Notes: generated by a model not told the origin, from the sequence alone. Positions 37,475 through 47,013 are shown, counted from the first letter of the stretch. The stretch is 64,000 nt of DNA from JANQIO01 sp036351375 (GCA_036351375.1 JAZBOY010000186.1:62001-126000); one strand, 5' to 3'. Translations and numbers: made by a program.

Positions 37475-38143
37475 CTAACCGGTAATCGGTAGCAAGGCGA
37501 TTTCGACCCTGCGGTTCAGCGCACGGCCCTCGGGCGTTGCATTGCTCGCCACGGGATAGCTGCTACCGGCGCCAAAGGTCGATACCCGCACGGCGGTGAC
37601 TTCATGGGATTTGAGGTAGGCCGCCACGCTGTCTGCGCGACGCTGGGATAGCGGTATATTGATACCGTCGTTGCCGGTGCTGTCGGTATGCCCAACCACT
37701 TCCACCATGGTCTTGTCGAACTCATCGAGTACCTTGGCGACCGAATCCAGCACCGGGTAGAAATTGGCGCTAATGTCCGAGCGGTTGGTATCGAAGGTCA
37801 CGTTACCGGGCATATTCAGAATCAACTGGTCGCCCTTGCGAGTCACGCTCACACCGGTGCCCGCCAGTTCCTGCCGCAGCTTGGCTTCCTGGCGGTCCAT
37901 GTAATTGCCGACCGCACCGCCAGCCAGCACACCAATACCGGCACCAATGGCCGCGCGCTTGCGACGCTCCCGGTTGTTGTCGCCACTGAGAGCTCCCACT
38001 GCAGCGCCCGCAGCGGCACCGATGATGGCACCCTTGGTGGTGTTTGAGGTCTTGGTTTCACCGGTGTAGGGGTCGATCGTTTGACAGGCTGTGATCAGCA
38101 CAACCAGAGCGAAACAAATCGTTGAACGCGTGATTGCAGGCAT
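37475..38143 (-). CDS. OmpA-family lipoprotein (YiaD-like)
   Basis: 222 aa. Lipobox ITAC with Cys20, then a glycine-zipper region (GAIIGAAAGAAVGALSG and AAIGAGIGVLAGGAVG, about 38-85). The C-terminal OmpA peptidoglycan-binding domain has VEVVGHTDSTG, LSQRRADSVAAYL and GRALNRRVEI. Anchors the outer membrane to the wall. It sits between, and opposite to, the two module-sharing lipoprotein genes. Confidence 0.93.
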   Translation of the reverse strand: MPAITRSTICFALVVLITACQTIDPYTGETKTSNTTKGAIIGAAAGAAVGALSGDNNRERRKRAAIGAGIGVLAGGAVGNYMDRQEAKLRQELAGTGVSVTRKGDQLILNMPGNVTFDTNRSDISANFYPVLDSVAKVLDEFDKTMVEVVGHTDSTGNDGINIPLSQRRADSVAAYLKSHEVTAVRVSTFGAGSSYPVASNATPEGRALNRRVEIALLPITG

Positions 38144-38315
38144 GGGTATCAGCTCCTTGCTCTATTGAGAATTCGAATCAGCGCCGAGGCTATCACAGCC
38201 GCTGCAGGAGTATGGTTACAGGCCACAAAAAGCGTGACCGCCATCCTCTCGGCGTCCTGTACTGGACAGCGCCCGGCGTCCGCGGCTCCCCCGTGCAATT
38301 GAGGAAAACCCCTCA

Positions 38316-38358
38316 TGGTGACAGCAAGGTGAGCGCGCCACACTGGTGACACAGTGAG
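38316..38358. repeat. imperfect direct repeat upstream of the 38399 lipoprotein gene
   Basis: TGGTGACA-(GCAAG)-GTGAG at 38316-38333 recurs as TGGTGACA-CA-GTGAG at 38344-38358, 28 bases apart. The second copy also forms the small dyad CACTG-N6-CAGTG. It lies in the 255-base gap, 41-83 bases before the start codon, so it could be an operator pair. No regulator is known for it. Confidence 0.35.
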
Positions 38359-38398
38359 TTTTCATCCGGAGCGCTGATAGAGGCGCCGGGAGTCCGTT

Positions 38399-40735
38399 AT
38401 GTCACCTTCACGATACCCCCTGAGAGCGCTGGCCCTGGTCGGCTTCGTCCTGCTGGCCAGTGGTTGCAAGCTGGTCATCGACGTCCCGGAGGGCGCGACC
38501 GTTACCTCTGAATCCGGCGCCTATAGCTGCCCAGCACAGCAATCCTGCAGCATCGACCTGGTCGATGTATTTTTCGACGAAACCTTTTTAGTCGCGACAG
38601 AGCCCGGCTACACCTTCCTGGGTTGGAGCAGCGCCGCTGGCGCACTCTGTGCGGAGGCGCTTGAACCATGTAACGTCACCACGACCTTGCTGGCTGGCTT
38701 TCCGGAACTGATGTCGCTACTGGATTCCGATGCCAGCCTGCTCCTGTCACCCACGATCATCAAGAATCCTGTTTTGACTGAAGCGGATCTGGAGGTGTCT
38801 GGCGAAACTGAGCCACTCGAAGGCGGTTTCCGGGTGCTGGGTTCAGTGGCGCTGCAGGGAGTAGGCTCGGCGAGACGAACCTTTGATGAGGCTGACCTTA
38901 GCGTGACCTTCAGTGAAGAGGGTGAGCTGTTATCGATGGTCGGGGAATCCGCCCTGCCCGCCGCGCTGACAGACAACGTGGGTATAGTGGCAGCGCCACG
39001 GGCGTCCCTGGGCCTAGTGTCTGGAGCAGACATCAACGCCGACCCTGAAATCGACATCACGCTACTGGACCAGCGCAAATACATGCTCTTCTTTCTCGGC
39101 GGCGCCGTGGACCTGGAGCTGGGTGACCGCAAGGGTGGCTCGAACGTCGCCACTATCGGCACACCGCTCGGTGGCAAGGTCATCATGATTCTCGACCCCT
39201 TCGACGAGATGCTCTACTACTACGGTGATGTAGTCGGAGACGCGGTCGGCAACGCCACCTCAGACATTGGCCTGCTGCCTTACCGGCCGCAAATTGGACA
39301 TGCGGCCATCGACGATTTCAATGGCCACACCTACACCAGTGGCAGCAAATCCGTCGGCGTGAAAGCGCTGGATGTCCTCAGTTTCACCGGGGAGTTTATC
39401 GTTCGGGAACCGAGCTTCGCCGACATCAACCTGGAAGACCCTTTTGCGTCTGAAACGGGCTATATCGCCGGCTTCAATGGCTCCGCTGAAGTGGCCTTCA
39501 GCGTGGTCGGCTTCGATCTGTTCTCCTTCGACCTGGCTTCCGCCAGCGCGGGCTTTACCGTGACCACCGAGAAGCAAAGTCTTGGCATCTACAGCCTGCT
39601 GGCGCCCGATGTGTCCTGGCAGCCAGACTGGTTTCCCATTCTGCCCGAGGCAGAGCTTGCAGCCAGCTTCTCGGTGACGGGGGAAGGCACGCTGAACGCC
39701 CTGATCAGCGGCAGCTACGAGTCAGTGATTCCGCCTGCCGACCTGGAAGGTGACATCGCTATCAACAACAGCGGCGTGAGGATGTCGGCGCTCATCAAGG
39801 GCGACAGCTTCGATCTTCCCGTCGCAATGACCTTTGCAGACGGCGAAACGGTCGCCACGGTCGGCATCAGCCTGGGTCTGTCGGATGCTGTTTCCAGCCA
39901 GGTGGATGTGGCGCTGGCCGCTGTCGAGCGAAGCATCCTGGTGGCAGAGCAGGAGCTGCTGGATGCTACCGAAGGCCTGGAGTTTGAAGTCAGCCTGCGC
40001 GGCTTCAGGCAGGCGATCCCGGGCATCAGCTCGACGGTCATCGGCATCCTGGATGCGATTCCCGGGCAGGTTCGCAGCTCGGTCTACAGCCAGGTGTACA
40101 ACGAGGTGGAGTCGAGGGCCTGCGGATTTATCTGGGGCTGCAGCGCTTCACCGTCTTTCCATGCCGGCGTGGCAGCAGATTCCGCCCGCAGCCAGGCGAT
40201 AGCGGAAATCGCGCCCTATAAGAGCATGTTGCAGAATCTGGCCAACCGCGCGGCGGAAGCGGATGACGCAAGTACACGGGCAGCGCTGCGTTCGGCACTC
40301 ACCCAGGCCTACAGCCTCAGGCGAATCAACGAGCGCATCACCGTAAGTACCACCGTCCTCGGCCAGACCTTCTCCAAGTCATACACCATCAACCGGGATA
40401 TTCTCACTCCATCTCAGGTCAACCAGGTGTTGCAGGCCATCGACAGTGTCGATGCAATCCCGTCCGCAGAAGGCCGGGTGATCAATGCACAGAGTGTGAT
40501 TGCCCGGCTACCGACGCAAGCGGTCGTTGCAGCGGTGCGCCAGGAAGTGCAAAAGGGAACGGCGGTGGTGCCTGATGTCATCGGCGTGAGCTACCGGGTC
40601 GCCAACGATGAGTATATAGCCTCCATCGACTTTTCCGACGGATCCAGTTTCGAAGTGGAATTCAATGTACTGGACCCCCGGGAACTGGTGGGCGGCATCA
40701 GCCAATTGCTGGCTGGTATGCTGATTAACGACTGA
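38399..40735 (+). CDS. large lipoprotein with InlB-B-repeat-like module, function unknown
   Basis: 778 aa. Signal peptide ends LLASGC (Cys23). Residues about 24-110 repeat the module seen in the 35566 lipoprotein: CKLVIDVPEG..V.S, C-x5-C, TEPGYTFLGWS, C-x6-PC. Downstream is a long beta-rich region (about 130-480) without a family I recognise. An Ala/Ser-rich helical part (about 495-700) follows, with Cys at CGFIWGC, then a C-terminal beta stretch. No catalytic motif seen. Likely an outer-membrane-attached surface protein. The upstream direct repeat suggests its own regulation. Confidence 0.65.
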   Translation: MSPSRYPLRALALVGFVLLASGCKLVIDVPEGATVTSESGAYSCPAQQSCSIDLVDVFFDETFLVATEPGYTFLGWSSAAGALCAEALEPCNVTTTLLAGFPELMSLLDSDASLLLSPTIIKNPVLTEADLEVSGETEPLEGGFRVLGSVALQGVGSARRTFDEADLSVTFSEEGELLSMVGESALPAALTDNVGIVAAPRASLGLVSGADINADPEIDITLLDQRKYMLFFLGGAVDLELGDRKGGSNVATIGTPLGGKVIMILDPFDEMLYYYGDVVGDAVGNATSDIGLLPYRPQIGHAAIDDFNGHTYTSGSKSVGVKALDVLSFTGEFIVREPSFADINLEDPFASETGYIAGFNGSAEVAFSVVGFDLFSFDLASASAGFTVTTEKQSLGIYSLLAPDVSWQPDWFPILPEAELAASFSVTGEGTLNALISGSYESVIPPADLEGDIAINNSGVRMSALIKGDSFDLPVAMTFADGETVATVGISLGLSDAVSSQVDVALAAVERSILVAEQELLDATEGLEFEVSLRGFRQAIPGISSTVIGILDAIPGQVRSSVYSQVYNEVESRACGFIWGCSASPSFHAGVAADSARSQAIAEIAPYKSMLQNLANRAAEADDASTRAALRSALTQAYSLRRINERITVSTTVLGQTFSKSYTINRDILTPSQVNQVLQAIDSVDAIPSAEGRVINAQSVIARLPTQAVVAAVRQEVQKGTAVVPDVIGVSYRVANDEYIASIDFSDGSSFEVEFNVLDPRELVGGISQLLAGMLIND

Positions 40736-40764
40736 CCTCAAGCCTTTCGTGCACTGGGCCCGGT

Positions 40765-41409
40765 TCAAGCCTCTTTGTCTACACCGGGCTCAGCAGTCAA
40801 CAGCCCCGCCCTGAGAGCCACCTGAATGAGGCTGCCGAGGGAATGCACATCCAGCTTTCGCATCAGGTTGGTGCGGTGATTCTCTGCGGTTTTGGGGCTG
40901 ATATTGAGCACCCTGGCAATATCGGCATTGCTATTGCCGGCAACGATCTGATGCAGGACCTGGCGCTCGCGGCTGGTAAGCCCACTGATTTCACGGGATT
41001 CACGGGCCAGTGATTGGGCCTCCTCGCTGATAAAGCGTTGCTGCTTGAGCAGAGTGGTCAGCCCCAGACTGATTTCGTCTGGCGGGCTGCTCTTGAGAAG
41101 CAGGCCCTCGACGTTGGCATCAATCAACTCTGCCATCACGCCGGAGGTTTGCACGCCCGTGAACACGGCGATTCGCGTCTCGGGGCTCCAGCTTCGGATC
41201 TCTTCAATCAGCTCCAGCCCGCTGGCATAGGGCATGGCGATGTCCAGCATTAGCAAATCAGGGCGATGACGTTTGACGGCGGCAATCGTCTCGATGCCGT
41301 TGGCCGCTTCGGCAACCAGCTCAATCTCTGCAAGGGCGCCCAGCATCTCGTGCAGCCCCTTGCGAACGATGGCATGGTCGTCAGCGATAACAACGCGCGT
41401 AGGTCCCAT
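40765..41409 (-). CDS. LuxR/NarL-type response regulator
   Basis: 214 aa from the ATG at 41409, which has GGATGGG upstream; the frame continues to 41427. Receiver domain: ADDH acidic pair, phospho-acceptor Asp56 in LLMLDIAMP, Thr in VFTGV and Lys in LLLKSS. C-terminal LuxR helix-turn-helix: LTSRERQVLHQIVAGNSNADIARVL and SPKTAENHRTNLMRKL. It faces the histidine kinase gene across a very short gap, so the two are probably partners. Confidence 0.93.
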   Translation of the reverse strand: MGPTRVVIADDHAIVRKGLHEMLGALAEIELVAEAANGIETIAAVKRHRPDLLMLDIAMPYASGLELIEEIRSWSPETRIAVFTGVQTSGVMAELIDANVEGLLLKSSPPDEISLGLTTLLKQQRFISEEAQSLARESREISGLTSRERQVLHQIVAGNSNADIARVLNISPKTAENHRTNLMRKLDVHSLGSLIQVALRAGLLTAEPGVDKEA

Positions 41410-41546
41410 GTTAGAGCCCATCCGCATGAAATGAAGGCAGGGAGGCAGGCGGGTTCAAGGCTAACAGTGAACTGGCGGGCATGTTGACCTCGGCGAGCGA
41501 GTCTCACAGGATGGTAACGAATTTGCCCGGGAAGATCATTTCTGCA

Positions 41547-43514
41547 ATGACCGGCTCTCCCTGCATGCCCGCTCTGCGCTGTAGCCTGGTGCTGCTTGCG
41601 TTGCTTTTTGCGGGTCGCGCCGGCGCGCTGGACCTGGACCCCGGCCACTACTACCGACACATCGCCTCTGAGTTCCGCTACTACATCGCGCCCGCTGATG
41701 AACCGCTGGCCCCTGAGACCGCCATCGCGCGACTGCCCACGGACTTTCGGGAATTGCCCGCCAGACAAATAGACTTCGGCTTCACGTCTGGCACGATCTG
41801 GCTCTACCTCCAGGTGACCAATCGCTCTGACCGGGCAGATACCTGGATCCTGTCGCTCAACAGTCGCTTCATGAACGAGCTCCGCGTTTATCAGCGCAGA
41901 ACCAGTGGCTGGGAGCAACTGCTCGACAATTCAGAGCGATCGAACTTTGCCGAGCGACCCCTGGACTACCGCCTGCTGGCGGTAGAGTTCTCCCTGGACG
42001 CCGGTGAAGAGAGCGCGGTGTTGATTGCCTATCGATCCAGGGGCACCAGCTATCTGCCGGTCAGCATCGAGTCGGCACAGAGCTTTGCCGATGCTCGGAG
42101 TCTCTCCAATACCAAGAGCGGTGGCTTCTACACGGCGGCCGCCCTAATGTTCCTGTACAGCCTGTTCCAACTGCTGCTGCTGGGAAATCGCATCCAGATC
42201 CACTATCTCGCCTACCTGTCTGCAGCGGTCCTTTACGTGTTTCATATGGACGGGCTGAGCTTTCAGTATCTCTGGTCGGAGCTGCCACTGTGGAATGCGT
42301 TTGCCTCTCTGCCGCTGGGTTTGCTGGTAAACATCATGGCGGCGAATTTCTCCCGCCACTTCCTGGAGACATGGCGCACCGCGCCCAAACTGGACAAGCT
42401 GATTCTTGCGGTCATCGCGCTGTCTATCATGGCGCTGCTGTTCGGCCTGTTCGTTGAAGATCGCTACATCAAGCGCGCCAGTTTCTGGCTGACTTCCGCA
42501 GGTTCCATCATCTATCTCAGTGCGGGCGTTCACGCGCTCCTGAAGGGCAACAAGTCAGCCCGGTTTTACGTGGCAGGGTGGGTGGGAATCTGCACCGCTT
42601 CCATCCTGTCCAGCATGATCCACTCCCTGCCGGGCGTGCTGCCCGTTTCACTGAGCTTTGATATCACCAAGGCCGGCATACTGTTCGATGCGTTGATGTT
42701 TGGTATGGCACTGGCGGACCGAGCCGCTGAGGTGCGCCGCCAGCGCGATGCTGCCTTACAGCGAGAAATGCGCATGCTGTCGGAGGCAGTACAGGCCAAC
42801 AAAGCCCTTGAGGCGGCGCAGCAAGGCGAGCGTGACGCGCTGCAGATTGCCGAGCGCCAGAACCTTCAGCTCGCGACCGCGAGCCACGATATTCGCCAGC
42901 CGCTGGCATCGCTCAAGATCGCCTTGAAAAACATGGACTCGGGGACTGGGTCCGGAGCCAATCCGCGCGGCGCAATGGAGAGCATCGAATACCTGGATGC
43001 ATTGGTGAACAACTACCTCGATTCGGCACGAACGGAGAATCTGTTCAGCGCCGAAGCACAGGAAGCCATACTCGACCAGGAGCGATTCCCGGTGCAGATG
43101 GTCATAGATGCCGTGCGGGAGATGTTTGAGCTGGAAAGCGTCGAACGAGGCCTGGAACTGCGTACTGTCAATTCGTCCCTGTGGCTGAAAGGTGATGCCA
43201 TCGCGATACTGCGAATTGTAAGCAACCTGGTAAAAAACGCGATTGAGCACGCGGCGCAGGGTAAGGTGCTGCTGGGCTGCCGACGACAGACCGGTGCCTG
43301 CGTGATCAATGTCGTCGATACCGGGGTGGGCATACCTGACAATGAGCTCGAGCGGCTACGGCTGGCCTTTGAGCAGGGCACCGATGCGGGTGATGGACAC
43401 GGCCTCGGATTGCATATTGTCGATGATCTGTGCAGAAAGAATGGTCATACCTTTTCGATCGAGAGCCGGCCGGGCCGTGGCACCAGGGTGGCGGTCAGCA
43501 TAGCGCTAGCCTGA
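41547..43514 (+). CDS. 7TMR-DISM sensor histidine kinase
   Basis: About 655 aa. The frame opens at 41481, and I prefer 41547 because a signal peptide (CSLVLLALLFAGRAGA) then sits at the N-terminus. A periplasmic 7TMR-DISM extracellular beta domain (about 25-160; family usually binds carbohydrate-like ligands) is followed by seven membrane helices (about 180-400) and a coiled linker. The HisKA box has His at about 447 (ATASHDIRQPLASL). The ATPase domain has the N-box NLVKNAIEHA, DTGVGI and GHGLGLHIV. Divergent partner of the response regulator. Confidence 0.92.
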   Translation: MTGSPCMPALRCSLVLLALLFAGRAGALDLDPGHYYRHIASEFRYYIAPADEPLAPETAIARLPTDFRELPARQIDFGFTSGTIWLYLQVTNRSDRADTWILSLNSRFMNELRVYQRRTSGWEQLLDNSERSNFAERPLDYRLLAVEFSLDAGEESAVLIAYRSRGTSYLPVSIESAQSFADARSLSNTKSGGFYTAAALMFLYSLFQLLLLGNRIQIHYLAYLSAAVLYVFHMDGLSFQYLWSELPLWNAFASLPLGLLVNIMAANFSRHFLETWRTAPKLDKLILAVIALSIMALLFGLFVEDRYIKRASFWLTSAGSIIYLSAGVHALLKGNKSARFYVAGWVGICTASILSSMIHSLPGVLPVSLSFDITKAGILFDALMFGMALADRAAEVRRQRDAALQREMRMLSEAVQANKALEAAQQGERDALQIAERQNLQLATASHDIRQPLASLKIALKNMDSGTGSGANPRGAMESIEYLDALVNNYLDSARTENLFSAEAQEAILDQERFPVQMVIDAVREMFELESVERGLELRTVNSSLWLKGDAIAILRIVSNLVKNAIEHAAQGKVLLGCRRQTGACVINVVDTGVGIPDNELERLRLAFEQGTDAGDGHGLGLHIVDDLCRKNGHTFSIESRPGRGTRVAVSIALA

Positions 43515-43553
43515 AGCAAAGCGCTTACCAACCCGAATCGCTGAAATTCTTGA

Positions 43554-44000
43554 TCACGGGACTTCGCTTGAATCGTCATCAGCCGTGGCGTCGCTCTCCG
43601 GCTCTCGGACTTCGAGCGGGAGTATCAGCAGCGCCAACAGCGCTCCGAGAATCAAGGACGAGATCGAGCCCACCGTTTGGGAAAGACCGGACTCGATATA
43701 CGGCCCCAGAAAAGGAGACAGCAGCAGCAATCCTAGAGTGCTCAGGAGGAACAGCCGGGGCGCCCAGTGCCGGTTTTTCCACAGGCCAATGGCAGAGACC
43801 AGGTGAGCCACGATCACCGGCAGGCTGACCAATGCCATCATTGAGTCAAACGTGCTCGGGACTTCCTCATACTCCTTGCGCTGGAATTCCAGCAGTTCCG
43901 TCGGCAGGAGGCCCTGGAACATATAGGAGACAACCACATACAGTATGAAGGTCGCCAGGTACCACCCGGCCAGCGACCTGGTCCAATCTGTGATGTTCAT
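43554..44000 (-). CDS. small four-helix membrane protein, unknown
   Basis: 148 aa with four hydrophobic segments (about 10-30, 52-72, 82-101, 110-130) and an acidic cytoplasmic tail (REPESDATADDDSSEVP). I do not recognise a family. The start at 44000 has only AAGG two bases before it. Faces the kinase gene tail to tail. No functional clue from neighbours. Confidence 0.65.
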   Translation of the reverse strand: MNITDWTRSLAGWYLATFILYVVVSYMFQGLLPTELLEFQRKEYEEVPSTFDSMMALVSLPVIVAHLVSAIGLWKNRHWAPRLFLLSTLGLLLLSPFLGPYIESGLSQTVGSISSLILGALLALLILPLEVREPESDATADDDSSEVP

Positions 44001-44178
44001 TACCTTCTGACCTCATCGTCTCGACTATATCCGACAAGGGCGGACTGGCCAGAGCGCCGTTCGCAGCGAAGCCTCGATCAGGCCGCCACACCATTCATCG
44101 CCGTATGCCTCGTCGCTTATTGCGCGGAGTTCACTGAGCGGAATGCAACATCGCGCCGGAACACTGACCTTGCTGGGC

Positions 44179-44676
44179 TCATTCCGGAGTGACAGGCAGC
44201 TCGCCGTAAGCGCCGTTGGCCATGATATGCGCTTCCAGATAAGACCTGAATGGCTCACCGAAGCCCTGCTCGGTTTCATGCCAAAACCGAACCCAGGCGG
44301 GCTGGGTTCGCGCTTCATTGGAAAAGTAGCCATCGACACCCACCCACAATGAGGGCGGCAATGCATCATCCAGGTTCTGGTAGTAGGTGTACTCCCAGCC
44401 ATTGGCCTGCATAAAGATATAGTTGGTGCAACGCGACCAGGCGATCTCCGAAACGTCCTCCGGATCAGCATTGCATTGGTGCAGGATCTCAGCCAGGTCG
44501 GCGTTCTCCAGCATCACCTCAAAAGGTCCCTGCAATACTTCCAGCGCGTTGTAGTGAGACTGGCTTCTCAACAGCCGGTTGTTGTCGGAGATCTGCAGCG
44601 CCAGGTAAATAACGGACACCATGACGGCGAAGCCGCCAATGATCTCTGCAATCAGCGCTCCGCGTTCAAGATTCAC
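44179..44676 (-). CDS. membrane-anchored protein of unknown function
   Basis: About 165 aa. I chose the GTG at 44676 because GGGGG lies about eight bases upstream; the open frame reaches 44724. One N-terminal membrane helix (about 8-28, EIIGGFAVMVSVIYLALQI) is followed by the Asn/Arg-rich SDNNRLLRSQSHYNALEV and a helical soluble domain. Similar short proteins with an IYLALQI helix followed by an N/R-rich stretch are common in marine gammaproteobacteria, to my recollection. No assigned role. Confidence 0.65.
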   Translation of the reverse strand: MNLERGALIAEIIGGFAVMVSVIYLALQISDNNRLLRSQSHYNALEVLQGPFEVMLENADLAEILHQCNADPEDVSEIAWSRCTNYIFMQANGWEYTYYQNLDDALPPSLWVGVDGYFSNEARTQPAWVRFWHETEQGFGEPFRSYLEAHIMANGAYGELPVTPE

Positions 44677-44785
44677 TGCGCGAACCCCCTTGTGCTGTCC
44701 CAGTGTAGTTTGCCCTGCGCCCACGCAAACACGTGTCCGGTCAGCCGCAGGTGCCGCGCCAGCCAGAGGCGGGCTCCAGCGATCA

Positions 44786-45601
44786 TCAGGGCGCCTTGAC
44801 TTCGATCGTCAACGTCACAAAATCACTTTCCCAATTAAATTCTTCTGCGTCGGCCGGGCGCAGGTGGGTCGCATAGATCATGTACCGCCCTGTGCCGGTC
44901 AATGGCACTTCGAGGTAGCCTTTTTCGCCTGAGCGCCTTAGCTTATCGGGCGGGTTGCCTTCACGTACGACCCCCACCGCCTGGCCAGCGAGGGGCTGGC
45001 CATTGAACAGCACCTTGAGCTGTAGCGATTCTCCCGGGGAGAGTTGCGTGGGGTCCTGGGACGGCATGATGTCAAAACGCGAATCTACCGACGCAGAAAT
45101 ACAACCCGCCTCAGTCACCTCTGACGGTGCGCGCAGATAGGTACGCGCGAGCTTGCTGTAGGACTCCCGCCACAAGCTCTCATCCCGCTCAGCCCGCCAG
45201 TGGTTCCACACGGCCTCGCTTGCACCGATCTCCTCCAGGTAGTGCTCCACATCTTCGTGTGCAGGAATCTCGAGTATCCGCGGTTTCAGTTGCACCCGGG
45301 CACAGCTCAACCCTTCCTCGGCCACGCCACGCATCAGCAACACACCCTCGGAAATAGCCTGCACCTCGAGTGCTACGCTCTGCCCAGATGACGCCAGAGA
45401 GGCGTCGGCAATGCGATCGGGCGTGATGGCCGATCCGGGCGCCGGAAAGCTCATTCCACTGCTCATCTGGAACTCCAGCGGGGAACCGGTTTCCGGTGAG
45501 AAACTGTCGGGCAACAGCCAGGTTTCATGGGCAGAGGCGCCGGCGGCCCCCAGACAGAACAGGTTGATCAGCACGATGGGGGCGACGATGCTTTTGTTCA
45601 T
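44786..45601 (-). CDS. DUF4198-family periplasmic protein
   Basis: About 271 aa from the ATG at 45601 (GAGG nine bases upstream). Signal peptide ends GAAGASA, followed directly by HETWLLPDSF. Such an early His is typical of DUF4198 proteins, some of which sit beside nickel/cobalt or TonB transporters. The C-terminal half is a beta domain (LSPGESLQLKVLFNGQPLAGQAVGVV...GRYMIYATH). A metal-related periplasmic role is inferred from the family only, and no transporter gene is adjacent. Confidence 0.75.
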   Translation of the reverse strand: MNKSIVAPIVLINLFCLGAAGASAHETWLLPDSFSPETGSPLEFQMSSGMSFPAPGSAITPDRIADASLASSGQSVALEVQAISEGVLLMRGVAEEGLSCARVQLKPRILEIPAHEDVEHYLEEIGASEAVWNHWRAERDESLWRESYSKLARTYLRAPSEVTEAGCISASVDSRFDIMPSQDPTQLSPGESLQLKVLFNGQPLAGQAVGVVREGNPPDKLRRSGEKGYLEVPLTGTGRYMIYATHLRPADAEEFNWESDFVTLTIEVKAP

Positions 45602-45792
45602 AGCGAAAGACCTCATCAACAGCTTCGACGACGGAATCGATTGTTCAGCGACAGGTTAAGTGATCCCGGCAAGACTAGCAGAGGCCGAAATCCCCGTGAA
45701 CAATTGTTACGGAGGGTAGTGTCGGCTACGGCACCGAGGAATCCCAGCTTTGCTCAAAAAATAGTCTATGCAGCCTTCGTTAGGCCGTTTTC

Positions 45793-46887
45793 TCATTTAG
45801 CCGCAGGAGACTCAGCCGGCGCGCCAGATCCTGCGACCGCAGGGAGAATATACTTTGCCATCATCTCATCCACCTGACTGTGCATATAGCGCTGGCCATA
45901 GGCACTTGCCGTGACCACGATAACCAGGTCCCTGTCGTCGAAAACAAAAATTTTGTTGCCACCGTTTCCGGTGCAGTAGGCCACAGGCCACTCGGTGTCA
46001 TTGACCAGATAGGATTTGTGCCACCACAGGTAACCGTAGCGATTGCCGGGTACCGTGGTCTCTATCGTGGGCGACAACATGGCATCTACCCAGGCGCCGG
46101 GCACCACTGGCTGACCTTCCCACATTCCACGGTTCTTATGCAGCTGGCCGTACTTCGCGAAGCCCAGGGGCGTGAGTTGTATCCCGCCCGCTGTGTTCGC
46201 TACATGCTGTGGCGTGTATTGCCATTGATAGTTGTTCACACCTAGCGGCGCAAACAGTTTCTCGTGGGCGTATGCCTCCAGACCGCCTGGCACGGCCCGG
46301 TTCAGTATGTCGCCCAGAATCACAATACCTGCCGTAAAGTATCGCCATTCGTCCCCCGGGTCCCGGTCTGAAGCCATCGGCAGGTTGAGCGCCCACTCGA
46401 CCCAGTTCTCCTGCGGGTACATGTACTCCTCGTTGCCAATCGATTCCATATCGAAATCGTAGCCTTCAAATCCTGAAGACATTGTCAGCAACTGGCGCAA
46501 CGTGACGTTTGCCTTTTTACGGGAGAAGTTTTCGTAGCGTTCCAGGTCGTAGAAATCTGCCAGGCGCTGGTCAATGCTCTCGATATGACCTTCTTCGATC
46601 GCGATACCCAGAACAGTCGCCGTGAACGTTTTGCCGACGGAGCGGGGATTGTGCGTTTCATCTCGCACGGCACCGTTGTAGTAGCGCTCGACCAACAGCT
46701 CCCCGTTGCGAAGTACGACGACGCTATTGATGTCTTTATAGGTGTCTGCCTCGATAGCTTCATCGAGCGCCAGAATACGCTGCTGATCGAATCCCCTTTC
46801 GTTCGGGACTGCGGCCTGGGCATGAGCTGCTGCAAGAATTCCCAGCAAAATCGACGTTGCCAGCACCTGGAGTGGGTGGAGTCGCAT
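45793..46887 (-). CDS. periplasmic serine hydrolase, beta-lactamase/class C family
   Basis: 364 aa with a signal peptide (ILLGILAAAHAQA). The nucleophile motif SxxK is Ser83-Lys86 (RSVGKTF). The second motif is YFTAG and the third is a Gly-rich strand, CTGNGGNKIFVFDD, where class C enzymes have KTG. The family includes esterases and DD-peptidases, and beta-lactamase activity should not be assumed. Stands alone on the minus strand. Confidence 0.88.
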   Translation of the reverse strand: MRLHPLQVLATSILLGILAAAHAQAAVPNERGFDQQRILALDEAIEADTYKDINSVVVLRNGELLVERYYNGAVRDETHNPRSVGKTFTATVLGIAIEEGHIESIDQRLADFYDLERYENFSRKKANVTLRQLLTMSSGFEGYDFDMESIGNEEYMYPQENWVEWALNLPMASDRDPGDEWRYFTAGIVILGDILNRAVPGGLEAYAHEKLFAPLGVNNYQWQYTPQHVANTAGGIQLTPLGFAKYGQLHKNRGMWEGQPVVPGAWVDAMLSPTIETTVPGNRYGYLWWHKSYLVNDTEWPVAYCTGNGGNKIFVFDDRDLVIVVTASAYGQRYMHSQVDEMMAKYILPAVAGSGAPAESPAAK

Positions 46888-46985
46888 GGTCTAATCCTTC
46901 CTGTGGCGAAAACGGGGCATCGCTTCCCTGCCTACTGCTGGTGCGAATGTTGAGCAGACAATGGAACCACAGTAGCACAAACAAA

Positions 46986-47009
46986 AAACCCCGCCATGGG
47001 GCGGGGTTT
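46986..47009. terminator. bidirectional terminator downstream of pntB
   Basis: A perfect 10-bp stem (AAACCCCGCC/GGCGGGGTTT) with loop ATGG. Its A and T flanks allow termination in both directions. It lies 35 bases past the pntB stop. Confidence 0.85.
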
Positions 47010-47013
47010 CTGG

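Noticed and set aside
44001..44178. Possible small gene in the gap between the two unknown minus-strand genes
   Set aside because: Open frames here are continuations of out-of-frame reading through neighbours and have no ribosome site or recognisable product.
45793..46887. Antibiotic-resistance beta-lactamase
   Set aside because: SxxK and a Tyr motif are present, but the KTG triad is replaced by a Gly-rich strand. The fold is shared by many esterases and peptidases, so no resistance claim is made.
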